A DNA stretch of 64,000 bases from Marinobacter nanhaiticus D15-8W (GTDB lineage: Bacteria > Pseudomonadota > Gammaproteobacteria > Pseudomonadales > Oleiphilaceae), in contig NZ_AP028878.1 of the NCBI RefSeq assembly GCF_036511935.1, positions 3,100,001 to 3,164,000 of the forward strand, read 5' to 3'. Position 1 is the first letter of the stretch; each line of letters starts with the position of its first letter. The notes under the pieces are model-generated. The model made no database searches. It saw only the letters and a program-made list of their open reading frames with translations, and was not told the origin of the DNA. The position numbers were made by a program, and so were the translations under genes. Below, piece by piece: positions 51,501 to 60,059 of the stretch.

Positions 51501-51714
51501 CATCACCCTGGAAGACGAAACCGGTAACACTAACGTGGTGGTCTGGCTCAATACCGCCCGACAACAGCGCCAGCCGCTGATCAAGTCACGGCTGCTGCAT
51601 GTGAAGGGTATTCTGGAAAGAGAAGGCGACATCGTTCACGTGATAGCCGGTAAGTTGACCGACCTCAGCCACCTGCTGGGTACACTAAAGGTTCGCTCAA
51701 GGGATTTTCGCTGA
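48589..51714 (+). CDS. dnaE2: Error-prone DNA polymerase DnaE2 (ImuC)
   Basis: C-family translesion polymerase, 1041 residues. PHP domain first (YAELHCLSNFTFLRGASHP, then ALAITDECSVAG). The polymerase acidic motifs are in PPDIDVDFEHERREEVI near residue 370 and the later LMKVDVLALGML. Tandem HhH and OB-fold motifs fill the C-terminus. DnaE2 is the elongating enzyme of SOS mutagenesis; it needs ImuA and ImuB, which lie directly upstream. A run-on GC shift inside (about 49.4-50.0 kb) is mild. Confidence 0.97.
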   Translation: MAYAELHCLSNFTFLRGASHPHELAEEAEKQGYTALAITDECSVAGMPRAYAALKANEKVKLITGSEFYLQDPDIVLVLLAQTRKGYGQLCQLITTARRRAEKGSYALFGEDLDTHTLDECLVLWGAAPTLSNEETERGQWLRSLFPGRLWIMAERSLTDQDEENMANWRLLGRQLSLPIVATGHVHMHQRGRQPLQDVLTAIRHGCTVAEAGHHLFANGERYLRPIKTLERLFPEEWLEQSLVIADRCTFSPGELKYKYPPEVIPRGHTPASYLRQLTEEGIQRRFPRGLSLPIRALVEKELKLIADKEYEPFFLTIHDIVQFARAQGILCQGRGSAANSVVCYCLGITEVAPDKIKVLFERFISEDRDEPPDIDVDFEHERREEVIQYIYRRYGRERAALAATVIRYRQRSAIRDVGKALGFDLHLLEQMIGSVNWRDKGQDWREQLLAKGIAKTAKAVEQFMALVNSLLGFPRHLSQHVGGFVISEGPLAELVPTENASMVDRTVIQWDKDDLESLDLMKVDVLALGMLSAIRKAFDLIGKKENRPFGMTDVTPEDERVYDMLCTGDSIGVFQVESRAQINMLPRLRPREYYDLVIQVAIVRPGPIQGDMVHPYLKRRHKLEPVDYPNDDIREVLERTFGVPIFQEQAIKLAMVAAGFSGSEADNLRRAMAAWKSDGDLTPFRDKLINGMRAKGYSQDFAEKLYKQFCGFGGYGFPESHSASFALLVYVSAWIKCHYPPVFYCALLNSQPMGFYSPSQLVQDARRHNVVVHPIDVNHSDWDHTLENQHEHLRLGLRLVKGLSRTGAEKLVASRPEQGYASIDQIRHLTGIDNQDLECLASAGALRTFSDNRHQARWDILEYDAPAPLFVQGSPQIVQESRQTYTVTSGRNNEAIRMPLPSEGEDILEDYASQGLTLQRHPLILLREQGHLRHCHTAESLKTYPNGRPVHVAGLVTGRQRPGSSKGVTFITLEDETGNTNVVVWLNTARQQRQPLIKSRLLHVKGILEREGDIVHVIAGKLTDLSHLLGTLKVRSRDFR

Positions 51715-51726
51715 ACAGCGCGAGCC

Positions 51727-52626
51727 TCAGGTCGAACTAAAACCCCGAAACGAAGGCCAGCGCGGATCCTCACGAAACGCGTCTGCCAGGAAATCCATCA
51801 GCACCCGGATGCGGGCTACGTTGCGCAGGTCGGCGTGGGTCAAAAGCCAGAGGCCACTCAGGGGTGTAGTGGATAATGCCAGCACCGGCTTCAGTTCCTG
51901 TCTGACCTGATCCATTGGCAACGCCGCCAGCCCCAGCCCCGCCTGGGCAAAGCGGGCAATGGCATTCAGCGTACTACCGCGTATGACGATCAGTTTCTCC
52001 GGCACCTGACTGACAACCCAGCGATAGCCCGGTATGTGCATCAAGGCGGCTTCCGGCCCAACCCACGGGTAATCGCAAGCAGCCTTGAGATCCACTGGCT
52101 CCCCCTTCACTTCGATAAGCTTTGGCGCTCCGAACACCGCCCAGCCAATATCGGTCAGCTTGCGACCAACCAGATAATCCGGCGGACTCGGTGTAGCTCG
52201 CAGGGCCAGGTCCGCTTCGCGTCGATTGAGATCGAGGTCGGTATTGGTCACTAGCACACTTACCCGGATGTCCGGGTATTGCTGTTGAAATCGCTCGAGA
52301 TAATCCGGCAGAAAGTCATAAACCAGATTTTCCGGCGCTGTCAGCCGCACCTCGCCCTGTAAGGTCACGTCCGCACCACCAAGCAGCCGCTCCGCGTGGA
52401 AGGCTTCGGCTTCCATGGCTTCCGCATGGGATAGCAGTGCCTCACCCTCTGGGGTCAGGCGGTAGCCGGTGTTCAGACGTTCGAATAAGCGGCAGTTAAG
52501 CTGCGCCTCCAACTGATTCAAGCGCCGATAGATCGTACTGTGATTGACGCCAAGTCGGTCCGCCGCACCCGTCAACGAATGGGCCCGGACGATCATCAGG
52601 AAATCCGGTAAAAGTCCCCAATCCAT
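51727..52626 (-). CDS. LysR-family transcriptional regulator
   Basis: DNA-binding regulator of 299 residues. The helix-turn-helix LTGAADRLGVNHSTIYRRLNQLE spans about 17-39, followed by a linker helix and an effector-binding domain (about 90-290) of the two-lobed periplasmic-binding type. The inducer is unknown; an aromatic compound is plausible because the divergent genes include a ring-cleaving dioxygenase. I start at the ATG at 52626; a TTG at 52641 is an alternative. Two matching inverted repeats lie in the shared promoter region. Confidence 0.93.
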   Translation of the reverse strand: MDWGLLPDFLMIVRAHSLTGAADRLGVNHSTIYRRLNQLEAQLNCRLFERLNTGYRLTPEGEALLSHAEAMEAEAFHAERLLGGADVTLQGEVRLTAPENLVYDFLPDYLERFQQQYPDIRVSVLVTNTDLDLNRREADLALRATPSPPDYLVGRKLTDIGWAVFGAPKLIEVKGEPVDLKAACDYPWVGPEAALMHIPGYRWVVSQVPEKLIVIRGSTLNAIARFAQAGLGLAALPMDQVRQELKPVLALSTTPLSGLWLLTHADLRNVARIRVLMDFLADAFREDPRWPSFRGFSST

Positions 52627-52662
52627 AGCACTAGACCTCAACTAACGACCGCACCTATTTTT

Positions 52663-52676
52663 TTGCGTTATTGCAA
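52663..52676. promoter_or_regulatory. Candidate LysR operator, copy 1
   Basis: TTGC-GTTATT-GCAA, an inverted repeat with a six-base spacer, 37 bases before the LysR start. Its twin lies 42 bp away, centre to centre. Confidence 0.55.
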
Positions 52677-52704
52677 ATCATGAATGCGATATTCACCATT
52701 CTAT

Positions 52705-52718
52705 TTGCTCATTCGCAA
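52705..52718. promoter_or_regulatory. Candidate LysR operator, copy 2
   Basis: TTGC-TCATTC-GCAA, the same arms and spacer length as copy 1, 65 bases before the doxX start. A 42-bp separation is four helical turns, so both sites face the same side of the DNA. Confidence 0.55.
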
Positions 52719-52782
52719 TTCTAAAGTAGCTCCATCAATGGCGGCAACGCCGAACCTGAACCGCTTTATCGAGGATACGGAA

Positions 52783-53223
52783 ATGAATGAGCAAACCCTA
52801 GAAAGCTATGGCATCACTACACTACGGATCAGTCTGGGCCTTATCCTGATCGCCCACAGTCTCTGGCTTAAATTGGTGATCTTCACGCTGCCCGGAACGG
52901 CCGCATTCTTCGAAAGCATCGGACTTCCCGGGATCACCGCCTATGCCGTCTTTCTGGTTGAAGCGACGACCGGTATCGCACTCGTGTTGGGGATAGAAAG
53001 CCGCTGGGCGGCCCTGCTCGCCGTTCCAGTTATGGCTGGCGCCACCTGGGCACACGCAGCTAATGGCTGGCTGTTCACCAATGCAGGCGGCGGATGGGAG
53101 TACCCGCTGTTCCTGACGGTAGCCACCCTGGCGCAAGCGCTACTCGGCGACGGTGCGCTGGCGCTGCGTAGATCCAGTAAACTGGGCCTGATCCATGCAA
53201 ACCGGAGCCCTGCCTTATCATGA
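52783..53223 (+). CDS. DoxX-family membrane protein
   Basis: Inner-membrane protein of 146 residues with four hydrophobic helices (about 12-32, 48-70, 74-94, 104-125). The pattern RISLGLILIAHSLWLK and EATTGIALVLG fits DoxX, a quinone-linked or redox-related family of uncertain role. The start is the ATG at 52783 with GAGGATACGGAA upstream; two earlier in-frame ATGs (52684, 52738) lie inside the operator region. It overlaps the dioxygenase start by four bases (ATGA). Confidence 0.87.
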   Translation: MNEQTLESYGITTLRISLGLILIAHSLWLKLVIFTLPGTAAFFESIGLPGITAYAVFLVEATTGIALVLGIESRWAALLAVPVMAGATWAHAANGWLFTNAGGGWEYPLFLTVATLAQALLGDGALALRRSSKLGLIHANRSPALS

Positions 53224-53990
53224 GCCTGTTTATCTCGCATGGTGCGCCGACGCTTCTGCTCAACGAGACGCCGGCACACCGGTTCCTGAAACAACTGGGC
53301 GGGGAGCTCCCCCGCCCAAAGGCCATCATCGTCATCTCTGCCCACTGGGAAAGTGACCAATTACAGGTCGACCACACAGCGCAACACGACCTGATCTACG
53401 ATTTTCGCGGATTCCCGAAGGAACTCTACGAATTCAAGTGGCCAGTTAACGGAGATCCGGCGTTGGCCGAGAAGATTCAGGCACACCTGGCGGCACGAGG
53501 TTTTCAGGCAACGCTAACTTCGGGCCGCGGTCTTGATCATGGCGCATGGGTACCGCTGGCTCTACTGGACTCGAATGCTGCCATTCCGATAGTTCCCGTA
53601 TCGCTCCCTGTAGATTACGACGAACGAGCGCTCTGGGCGCTGGGCAAGGCGTTGTCTGACTTCGAACGTGAGGGCTACCTGCTCATCGGTACCGGTAGCC
53701 TGACGCACAACTTGCGCGCCCTATCACCTAACTGGAATGCGCCTTCACATCCGGATGTGGCCCCTTTTGTCGATGGTTTGAAGGAGATTCTCGAAGGTGC
53801 TGAGCGCGAGCGAATCATTAATTGGCGAGCACTCCCCTATGCCCGAAATCACCATCCAAGCCCGGAGCACTTTCTGCCGCTCCTAATTGCCGCGGCCGCA
53901 CCGGGAAAAGCCCAACGGCTGCACCAAAGCATCGAGTATGGCGCACTTGCCATGGATTGCTGGTCCTTTGGCCAACCCGCTCTCGCTTGA
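53220..53990 (+). CDS. LigB-type extradiol dioxygenase (DODA/YgiD family)
   Basis: Metal enzyme of 256 residues that opens catechol-type rings (4,5-DOPA extradiol cleavage in YgiD). Metal and acid-base residues sit in LFISHGAPT (His7), VISAHWES (His41), GLDHGAWVPL and TGSLTHNL. The substrate here is open. It is co-translated with doxX and divergent from a LysR gene, so the trio is probably one regulon for an aromatic or quinol compound. Confidence 0.9.
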   Translation: MSLFISHGAPTLLLNETPAHRFLKQLGGELPRPKAIIVISAHWESDQLQVDHTAQHDLIYDFRGFPKELYEFKWPVNGDPALAEKIQAHLAARGFQATLTSGRGLDHGAWVPLALLDSNAAIPIVPVSLPVDYDERALWALGKALSDFEREGYLLIGTGSLTHNLRALSPNWNAPSHPDVAPFVDGLKEILEGAERERIINWRALPYARNHHPSPEHFLPLLIAAAAPGKAQRLHQSIEYGALAMDCWSFGQPALA

Positions 53991-54093
53991 AGCTCACTTG
54001 CAACTTTTAGGAGGCAATAGTTCGGGCATAAAAAAGGTTCATCGCCGATTAGCGTGACAGGGCCAAGAGTCCTCCACGAGTCGTAAGACCATG

Positions 54094-54170
54094 GGCACCT
54101 TCGGCGCCTCAGAAGCTAAAGCATCTGCTACATACTCGAGTTATCTTGGAAATGTAGCCGACGCTTTAGA
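54094..54170 (-). repeat. Palindromic extragenic element, copy 2 (inverted)
   Basis: Read on the minus strand it matches copy 1 (30436-30515): CTAAAGCGTCGGCTACAT, a CTCGAGTATGTAGCAGATGC core and a GGCGCC-GAA hairpin. The two copies differ mainly in the middle loop. Confidence 0.75.
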
Positions 54171-54198
54171 GGGCGCTGCAAAAACTTGCGGCTTTAAG

Positions 54199-54408
54199 CC
54201 TCTCTCCCCTCGCGGGGTGTAGGCGGAAGTAGCGAAGCAGCGCTTCGCCCGCCGGAACGCCCAGAGCCTCTGGCGACGGGCTGGGGCGCGGAGCGGAGGT
54301 TTGGAGAGAGGGGACGAGGCAAAGCCTCGCCAGAAGTCGGCTCTGGCAACGATGAGCGCCTGACGGCGCTACCCCCTCTCCCCGGCCCTCTCCCGCGAGG
54401 GGAGAGGG
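54199..54408. repeat. Cluster of nested palindromes in the 594-base non-coding gap
   Basis: Outer arms CCTCTCTCC (54199) and GGAGAGAGG (54303); inner hairpins GCGAAGC/GCTTCGC (54232-54248) and CGAGGC-AAA-GCCTCG (54315-54329); then CCCTCTCCC-GCGA-GGGGAGAGGG (54386-54408). The last is of the CCCTCTCCC type common in many proteobacteria. No gene is seen in the gap. Confidence 0.65.
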
Positions 54409-54540
54409 AGTTTATGCCAATATTTTTGAGATACGGCTACTTTTACAACACCCCCTTCAGCTTCGGAGCGGCCCGACGGGCAGCCCATTCCCGGAATGCT
54501 TTCCGTTACGCGGATTCCCGCTAGAATGCGATGAACCATA

Positions 54541-54570
54541 AAAAAGCCCCGCAATTGCGGGGCTTCGTTT
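54541..54570. terminator. Bidirectional terminator at oadB
   Basis: GCCCCGC-AATT-GCGGGGC with A run on one side and T-rich on the other, 15 bases past the oadB stop. Confidence 0.92.
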
Positions 54571-54584
54571 CTCGCTGAGACTGA

Positions 54585-55919
54585 TCAGCCAAGCAGCTTG
54601 ATCATGACACCGGCTGCAACTGCAGAGCCAATGACGCCAGCCACGTTCGGGCCCATGGCGTGCATCAACAGGAAGTTCTGGGGATTGGCTTCCAGACCGA
54701 CCTTGTTGGATACGCGGGCCGCCATCGGGACTGCCGACACCCCAGCTGAGCCGATCAGCGGATTGATCTGCTCCTTGCTCAATTTGTTCATGAGCTTCGC
54801 CATCAGGACGCCACAGGCGGTACCGATCCCGAAAGCCACAATACCCAGGCCCAGAATACCCAGGGTCTGGGCGTCCAGGAATTTATCCGCCATCAGCTTA
54901 GAGCCAACGGACAGACCCAGGAATATGGTCGTGATGTTAATCAGTGCGTTCTGTGCGGTGTCACTCAGCCGCTCAACGACACCACATTCACGCATCAGAT
55001 TACCAAAACAGAACATACCCAGCAGCGGTGCTGCATCCGGCAGGAACAGAACCACCGCAATCAGGACCACTAGCGGGAAGGTGATCTTTTCTCGCTTGCT
55101 GACCGGGCGCAGCTGGGTCATCTTAATGGCGCGCTCCTTCTGGGAAGTCAGTGCCTTCATGATCGGCGGCTGGATCATCGGCACCATGGCCATGTAGGCG
55201 TAGGCCGACACCGCAATCGCACCCAGAAGATGCGGAGCCAGAACACTGGAGACGTAGATAGAGGTCGGGCCATCTGCACCACCGATGATGCCGATCGCCG
55301 CCGCTTCCAGAATGTTGAACTGCAGTACGCCGGTCCAGTCCAGCAGCGCGGCACCGAGAACGGTACCGAAAATACCGAACTGCGCCGCAGCGCCCAGTAA
55401 CATCGTCTTCGGGTTAGCCAACAGCGGACCGAAATCGGTCATCGCGCCGACACCCATGAAGATGACCAGGGGCCCGATGGTGCTGCCGATAACCACGGAA
55501 TAGAAGTTATACAGCATGCCATTGCCATAGCCGAAATCCTGAGCAATGGAGTTCGCCATCGCCATTTCGGAGTAGCTGGCCTCTTTAACCGCTACCTTGA
55601 AGGCCTCCTTCAGCTCGGGCGTTACCGCCTGCCCGGCTTGGTAGGCTACATCCAGCGGCGCAGCAAGGGCGGCCAAAATCTGTGTGGATCCGTCCTTCAG
55701 CGCGAAATGGATTGCGTTTTCAGCCGCAGTCAGGGCAAGCCCTGCCTCCGGAATGTTCGCCAGAATGCCACCGAACCCGATTGGGACCAGCAGCAACGGC
55801 TCGAACCCCTTACGAATGGCAAGGAACAGCAGCAGAAGGCCCACGGCGATCATAATCACCTGGCCGAACTCGATGTTGAACAGGCCACTGCCTGTCCATA
55901 GCGTCATCATTTTATCCAT
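54585..55919 (-). CDS. oadB: Oxaloacetate decarboxylase subunit beta (Na+ pump)
   Basis: Membrane subunit of 444 residues that decarboxylates carboxybiotin and pumps two Na+ out. About nine helices; the conserved Na+-site regions NIPEAGL, and [10 protein letters not shown] with the key Asp, plus [13 protein letters not shown], are present. Third gene of oadGAB. In a marine bacterium this pump ties oxaloacetate to the sodium gradient. Confidence 0.95.
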   Translation of the reverse strand: MDKMMTLWTGSGLFNIEFGQVIMIAVGLLLLFLAIRKGFEPLLLVPIGFGGILANIPEAGLALTAAENAIHFALKDGSTQILAALAAPLDVAYQAGQAVTPELKEAFKVAVKEASYSEMAMANSIAQDFGYGNGMLYNFYSVVIGSTIGPLVIFMGVGAMTDFGPLLANPKTMLLGAAAQFGIFGTVLGAALLDWTGVLQFNILEAAAIGIIGGADGPTSIYVSSVLAPHLLGAIAVSAYAYMAMVPMIQPPIMKALTSQKERAIKMTQLRPVSKREKITFPLVVLIAVVLFLPDAAPLLGMFCFGNLMRECGVVERLSDTAQNALINITTIFLGLSVGSKLMADKFLDAQTLGILGLGIVAFGIGTACGVLMAKLMNKLSKEQINPLIGSAGVSAVPMAARVSNKVGLEANPQNFLLMHAMGPNVAGVIGSAVAAGVMIKLLG

Positions 55920-55932
55920 GGAATGCTGGCCC

Positions 55933-57729
55933 TTATGCGATTGTCAGCATTTCATCACCGACAGCGACGGCGTCACCGACCTTGATGAAGACTTCACCTA
56001 CGGTACCGGCCTGGGGTGCGCGGATTTCTGTTTCCATCTTCATCGCTTCCAGGATGATCATCACCTCGCCCTCTTCCACAGCCTGGCCAGGTGAAACCAG
56101 TACCTTGAAGATGTTGCCCCCCAGCGGTGCAACCACCGGTTCGCCACCACCTGAAGGAGCCGCCGGCTGGGTCGGAGCTGCAGCCGCAGGCTGGCCGCCA
56201 CCTTTCGCCTCGATCTGGGAAATTTCACCACCTTCGGAAACGGCGACAACGTATTCCTTGCCGCTGACCGTCACGGTGTAGGTTTCAGGGCCGCTGGATT
56301 TCGCTGGTGCCGCTGCCGCTTTCGCGTCTTCTGCAGTCGGTGCCGGCTCAAACGCATCGGGGTTACCACGGTTTTCCAGGAACTTGAGACCGATCTGCGG
56401 GAAGAGCGCGTAGGTCAGGACGTCGTCGACAGTGTCTGCCGCCAGTTTGATACCCTTCTCTTCTGCAAGCTTCTTCAGCTCTTCGGTCAGTTTGTCCATT
56501 TCCGGATCAAGCAGGTCGGCCGGACGACACGTAACGGGCTCTTTGCCATCCAGAACACGCTCCTGTAGCTCTTTGTTCATCGGCGCCGGTGCCGCACCGT
56601 ACTCGCCTTTGAGGATGGCTGAGGTTTCTTTGGAGATGGACTTGTAGCGCTCGCCAGTCAGAACGTTCAGTACCGCTTGGGTACCCACGATTTGGGACGT
56701 CGGGGTGACCAGCGGAATGAAGCCCAGGTCTTCACGAACCTTGGGGATCTCATCCAGTACCTGGTCGAACTTATCGCTCGCATTCTGCTCACGCAGCTGG
56801 TTTTCCATGTTGGTCAACATGCCGCCCGGTACCTGGGCAATCAGGATGCGGGAATCGGTACCCCGGAGACTGCCCTCGAACTTCGCGTACTTCTTGCGGA
56901 CCTCACGGAAGTAGCTGGCGATCTCTTCGAGCAAGTTCAGATCCAGACCGGTATCTCGGTCCGTACCCTTGAGGATCGCAACGACAGCCTCTGTGGGCGA
57001 ATGACCATAGGTCATACTCATGGAGGAAATGGCGGTATCCACGTTATCGATACCGGCTTCCGCGGCCTTGATGGCAGTAGCGGTAGACATGCCGGTGGTC
57101 GCGTGGCACTGCATGTGAATCGGGATATCGAGCTCTTTCTTCAGACGGCTGACCAGATCATAGGCAACGTACGGTTTAAGAATACCCGCCATGTCTTTGA
57201 TCGCGATGGAGTCAGCGCCCATGGCGGCGACTTCTTTCGCCAGCTCGACCCACATGTCGATGGTATGCACCGGACTTGTAGTGTAGGCAATGGTGCCCTG
57301 AGCGTGCTTGCCAGTCTTGCGAACGGCCTTGATCGCGCGATCCAGGTTACGGGGGTCGTTCATCGCATCGAAGATACGGAATACGTCGACGCCATTCTCG
57401 GCGGCGCGCTCACAGAAACGGTCAACCACATCATCCGCATAATGGCGGTACCCCAGCAGGTTCTGGCCTCGCAGCAACATCTGCTGCTGGGTGTTGGGCA
57501 TGGCCTTTTTCAATTCGCGTATACGCTCCCAGGGGTCTTCGCCCAGGTAGCGGATACAGGAGTCAAACGTCGCTCCGCCCCAGGATTCGAGCGACCAGAA
57601 ACCGACCTTGTCGAGCTTCTCGGCAATCGGCAGCATGTCGTCCAGCCGCATCCGGGTGGCCAAAAGGGATTGATGCGCGTCACGCAGGATGACGTCTGTA
57701 ATCCCCAATGGTTTCTTTGAATCTGTCAT
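55933..57729 (-). CDS. oadA: Oxaloacetate decarboxylase subunit alpha
   Basis: Soluble biotin carboxyltransferase, 598 residues. The TIM-barrel domain (about 5-270) starts [18 protein letters not shown] and has the catalytic metal-site motifs [10 protein letters not shown] conserved middle follows, then an Ala/Pro linker and the biotinyl domain with the biotin Lys in EAMKMETEI near 570. It moves carboxyl from oxaloacetate to biotin for OadB. Confidence 0.96.
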   Translation of the reverse strand: MTDSKKPLGITDVILRDAHQSLLATRMRLDDMLPIAEKLDKVGFWSLESWGGATFDSCIRYLGEDPWERIRELKKAMPNTQQQMLLRGQNLLGYRHYADDVVDRFCERAAENGVDVFRIFDAMNDPRNLDRAIKAVRKTGKHAQGTIAYTTSPVHTIDMWVELAKEVAAMGADSIAIKDMAGILKPYVAYDLVSRLKKELDIPIHMQCHATTGMSTATAIKAAEAGIDNVDTAISSMSMTYGHSPTEAVVAILKGTDRDTGLDLNLLEEIASYFREVRKKYAKFEGSLRGTDSRILIAQVPGGMLTNMENQLREQNASDKFDQVLDEIPKVREDLGFIPLVTPTSQIVGTQAVLNVLTGERYKSISKETSAILKGEYGAAPAPMNKELQERVLDGKEPVTCRPADLLDPEMDKLTEELKKLAEEKGIKLAADTVDDVLTYALFPQIGLKFLENRGNPDAFEPAPTAEDAKAAAAPAKSSGPETYTVTVSGKEYVVAVSEGGEISQIEAKGGGQPAAAAPTQPAAPSGGGEPVVAPLGGNIFKVLVSPGQAVEEGEVMIILEAMKMETEIRAPQAGTVGEVFIKVGDAVAVGDEMLTIA

Positions 57730-57771
57730 CGTGTCAGCCTTCTGTTTAAAGGTTCTAATAGTATTCTGGGG

Positions 57772-58023
57772 TCACTTCTTGTGGCGTGACCTGAACTTCG
57801 CGACCGCCTGCTTGATGGCCTCGGCTGTGTCGGGATCAACCGACGCAGGCGCTGAAGGCTTGGCGCGCGGAGTACGTGCCGGGGTAGCCGGCTCCGGTGG
57901 CGTAAACTTGGCCACAACCTTGGACATCGAGATGGTTGCAAACACGAGGATTATCAGGAAAACAAAGACGAATCCCATGCCTGCGACCATCAGCTCGAAG
58001 GCCTTGGTCATCAAATCGTCCAT
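57772..58023 (-). CDS. oadG: Oxaloacetate decarboxylase subunit gamma
   Basis: Assembly subunit of 83 residues with one N-terminal helix (about 9-30) and a Pro/Ala-rich cytoplasmic tail ending in basic residues that contact alpha. First gene of the operon; 42 bases before oadA. Confidence 0.9.
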   Translation of the reverse strand: MDDLMTKAFELMVAGMGFVFVFLIILVFATISMSKVVAKFTPPEPATPARTPRAKPSAPASVDPDTAEAIKQAVAKFRSRHKK

Positions 58024-58274
58024 GGTGTTATACCTTTTTATGCGGATTTACCCGATCCTGCCCGCCTCGCCATAGCGGTCCCTAACGCAGGAAGCCTCCT
58101 GCAGCGCGGGTTCCAGGCGCGGCCTTTTAAAATCGGATGGCAAAATCCTGCGTAATTTACCGTTTTCGACACTAGTGAGCAACCAAAGCAATCCGTAAAA
58201 ACCGTCAGAATGGGCCAGAGCCACAGCTACGCGCCGGCCCTTAAAACCCCACATAAGTAATTGTTTTTGGTTGC

Positions 58275-59171
58275 TTACTGAGACTTACGAAAAGACTGAT
58301 AAGCAGCAAAGACCTCTGCCGGCTTCTCAAGCTGGGGATAATGGCCACAACCGGGGATACGGAGGACATCGGGATTGGGCACCACCGCCTCGTAACGCTT
58401 CGCCATCTCCTCACCGGAAATCGGGTCATCGACGCCATCGATGAACCGCAAAGGGCAAATCGCGCCCTCTAGGCCCCCCACCCAACGCGACCGGTTTTGC
58501 TCCCGCTCGGCCATGTAGCGGATCAGGCCTGGCATGACGCGCACACCCTGCCCACGCTCGATCAGATGCCAGAAGCCATCCAGCTCGATACCGTCGGGCG
58601 GATTATCAACCCCGAAAATACGCGTCATATTTCGGCCGAAAGCGCTCCGACTCATTAAACGACTGGTAACGGGCCCCAGGGGGCTGGCCATCAGCTTTTG
58701 CACGAAGAGTGGCTTATGTGCTTCGGGAAACAATCCACCATTGAGTAACGCGACGGATCGTATGCGCCGCTCACCGCCCTGCAAGTCGCGCGCGAGCAGC
58801 TCCTGCGTCACCGTGTCGCCGTAGTCATGGGCCAGGACATGAAAGCGGTCGATACCCTGGGCCTCCAGCAGCGCCAGTATCAGCTCCGCCTGCTCGCCGA
58901 TGGTGTAGCGATGGGGCCAGGGCTTGTCAGACAAGCCGAAACCGAGAAGATCCATCGCAATCAGCCGATAGGATTGCGCCAGGGGCCACCAGAGCTTTGA
59001 CCAATCCCACGATGATGCTGGAAAACCGTGGATCAATACCAGCGGTTCACCCTTCCCCGCCGTCCAGTAAGCCACCTTGAAGCCACCAAGGGTGTTGAAG
59101 CGCGCCAGATTGACCCAGTCTGCGAGCACTATCCGCTTAAAGTCTGTGGTTTCCGGCAAGAGTTTCTCCAA
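58275..59171 (-). CDS. Alpha/beta hydrolase with Asp-type nucleophile elbow (MEST-like)
   Basis: Cytoplasmic hydrolase of 298 residues. HGFPASSWDW is the oxyanion motif. The nucleophile elbow reads AHDYGDT, that is Asp rather than Ser, as in haloalkane dehalogenases, epoxide hydrolases and the MEST/PEG1 group. The acid Asp lies in DGVDDP and the His in GCGHYPQLEKP. MEST-like is the best group by the HDYGDTVTQELL pattern; substrate unknown. It runs towards oadG but 251 bases away, so it is likely a separate unit. Confidence 0.87.
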   Translation of the reverse strand: MEKLLPETTDFKRIVLADWVNLARFNTLGGFKVAYWTAGKGEPLVLIHGFPASSWDWSKLWWPLAQSYRLIAMDLLGFGLSDKPWPHRYTIGEQAELILALLEAQGIDRFHVLAHDYGDTVTQELLARDLQGGERRIRSVALLNGGLFPEAHKPLFVQKLMASPLGPVTSRLMSRSAFGRNMTRIFGVDNPPDGIELDGFWHLIERGQGVRVMPGLIRYMAEREQNRSRWVGGLEGAICPLRFIDGVDDPISGEEMAKRYEAVVPNPDVLRIPGCGHYPQLEKPAEVFAAYQSFRKSQ

Positions 59172-59348
59172 TGGGTTATTGCAGCGAGTGGGTTGGAGAC
59201 AGCCTCAAAGCTACCTTACTCCACTCGAGCACGCCAATCGTCACAAACCAAAAAATTGCACAGTGCATCCATACCGAATCCCCAAACGTTCTCGAAGAGG
59301 GCAGCGACTCTGCCAACAAGATGCACAGCAACGCTAATTGGAGGATTC

Positions 59349-59867
59349 ATGGACAACCCAACCCATAAAAGAGCACTCACCCTCGCCGGCCTCATATGCG
59401 GCTCGCTTCTCACCGCGACCACGTGCCTTGCCGGACATACAAACCCGGTTCTCAAGGCTAATCTTGAAGGCTCAGCGATGGTGGGCTCGGAGGGAGACAG
59501 GGATGGCACCGGCACAGGCTATGTATTCGGTGTCGACGGCGATCCGACAACGCTTTGCTACGTTATCGTCGTCAGCGAAATTGAAATGGTGCCGGTAAAA
59601 GAAGGCATGGCAGCCCATATCCACGAGGCCAGACAAGGTGAAAATGGCGATGTCGTTGCCAATCTGGCCGGACCGGAGGACGGCAATGCCGGGGACTGCC
59701 TGACCGAAGGCGAAAAGGGCAAGTTCCCGACCGGCGAATCAGGCATCGTACAGCGCATACTGCAGAACCCGGAGGAGTTCTACATCAATGTGCATAATCC
59801 GGACTTTGAGAAGGGGGCGATTCGGGGTCAGCTGATGGAGACTCATGGGCATTCGCATGAGATGTAA
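59349..59867 (+). CDS. CHRD-domain exported protein
   Basis: Secreted or periplasmic protein of 172 residues. The signal peptide covers about 1-35 (RALTLAGLICGSLLTATTCLAG). One CHRD domain follows, with GTGTGYVFGVDGD, the MAAHIHEA metal-like His motif and the closing FYINVHNPDFEKGAIRGQL. Two Cys (near 74 and 119) could form a disulphide. The CHRD fold occurs in bacteria and in chordin; its bacterial job is unknown. ATG with GGAGG four bases upstream; the open frame back to 59028 overlaps the hydrolase gene. Confidence 0.85.
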   Translation: MDNPTHKRALTLAGLICGSLLTATTCLAGHTNPVLKANLEGSAMVGSEGDRDGTGTGYVFGVDGDPTTLCYVIVVSEIEMVPVKEGMAAHIHEARQGENGDVVANLAGPEDGNAGDCLTEGEKGKFPTGESGIVQRILQNPEEFYINVHNPDFEKGAIRGQLMETHGHSHEM

Positions 59868-59877
59868 ATAGGGAGAC

Positions 59878-59934
59878 ACAAAAAACCCCGCTCAGAGCGG
59901 GGTTCTTTGTTTGATATGGCGCGGCTGGGAGGAT
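59878..59934. repeat. 57-bp direct repeat, copy 1
   Basis: Exact repeat of 60060-60116. It holds a terminator hairpin and, at its right end, the last 18 bases of tRNA-Arg (3' side, minus strand) that here end abruptly. Confidence 0.85.
59879..59904 (-). terminator. Terminator, copy 1 of the tRNA-Arg cluster
   Basis: AACCCCGCT-CAG-AGCGGGGTT with TTTTTTG on the minus strand. It also lies 12 bases past the CHRD stop and probably serves that gene in the other direction. Confidence 0.88.
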
Positions 59935-60059
59935 GACTATGGGCCTTCGGCCCAGCCCTCCGGGCCGTCGTCGCAGGCTCCGACGTTCCTCCGCGCGCTT
60001 TGCGCGCTCCGGTCGAACCTCTTTCGGCTCGAATCCCGTCGGAACTCTACGCTATGCAA
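59935..60059. repeat. Structured spacer element A
   Basis: A chain of hairpins: GGGCC-TTC-GGCCC, a CGTCG/CGACG stem, GCGCGC-TTT-GCGCGC (59993-60007), and GGTCGAACC with GGCTCGAATCC (60011-60037). A matching chain lies at 60330-60478. Confidence 0.65.

Noticed and set aside
56677..57720. A 347-codon open frame opposite oadA
   Set aside because: Antisense shadow; oadA motifs are intact on the other strand.
59028..59348. N-terminal extension of the CHRD protein
   Set aside because: Overlaps the divergent hydrolase gene and precedes the signal peptide; the ATG at 59349 has GGAGG.
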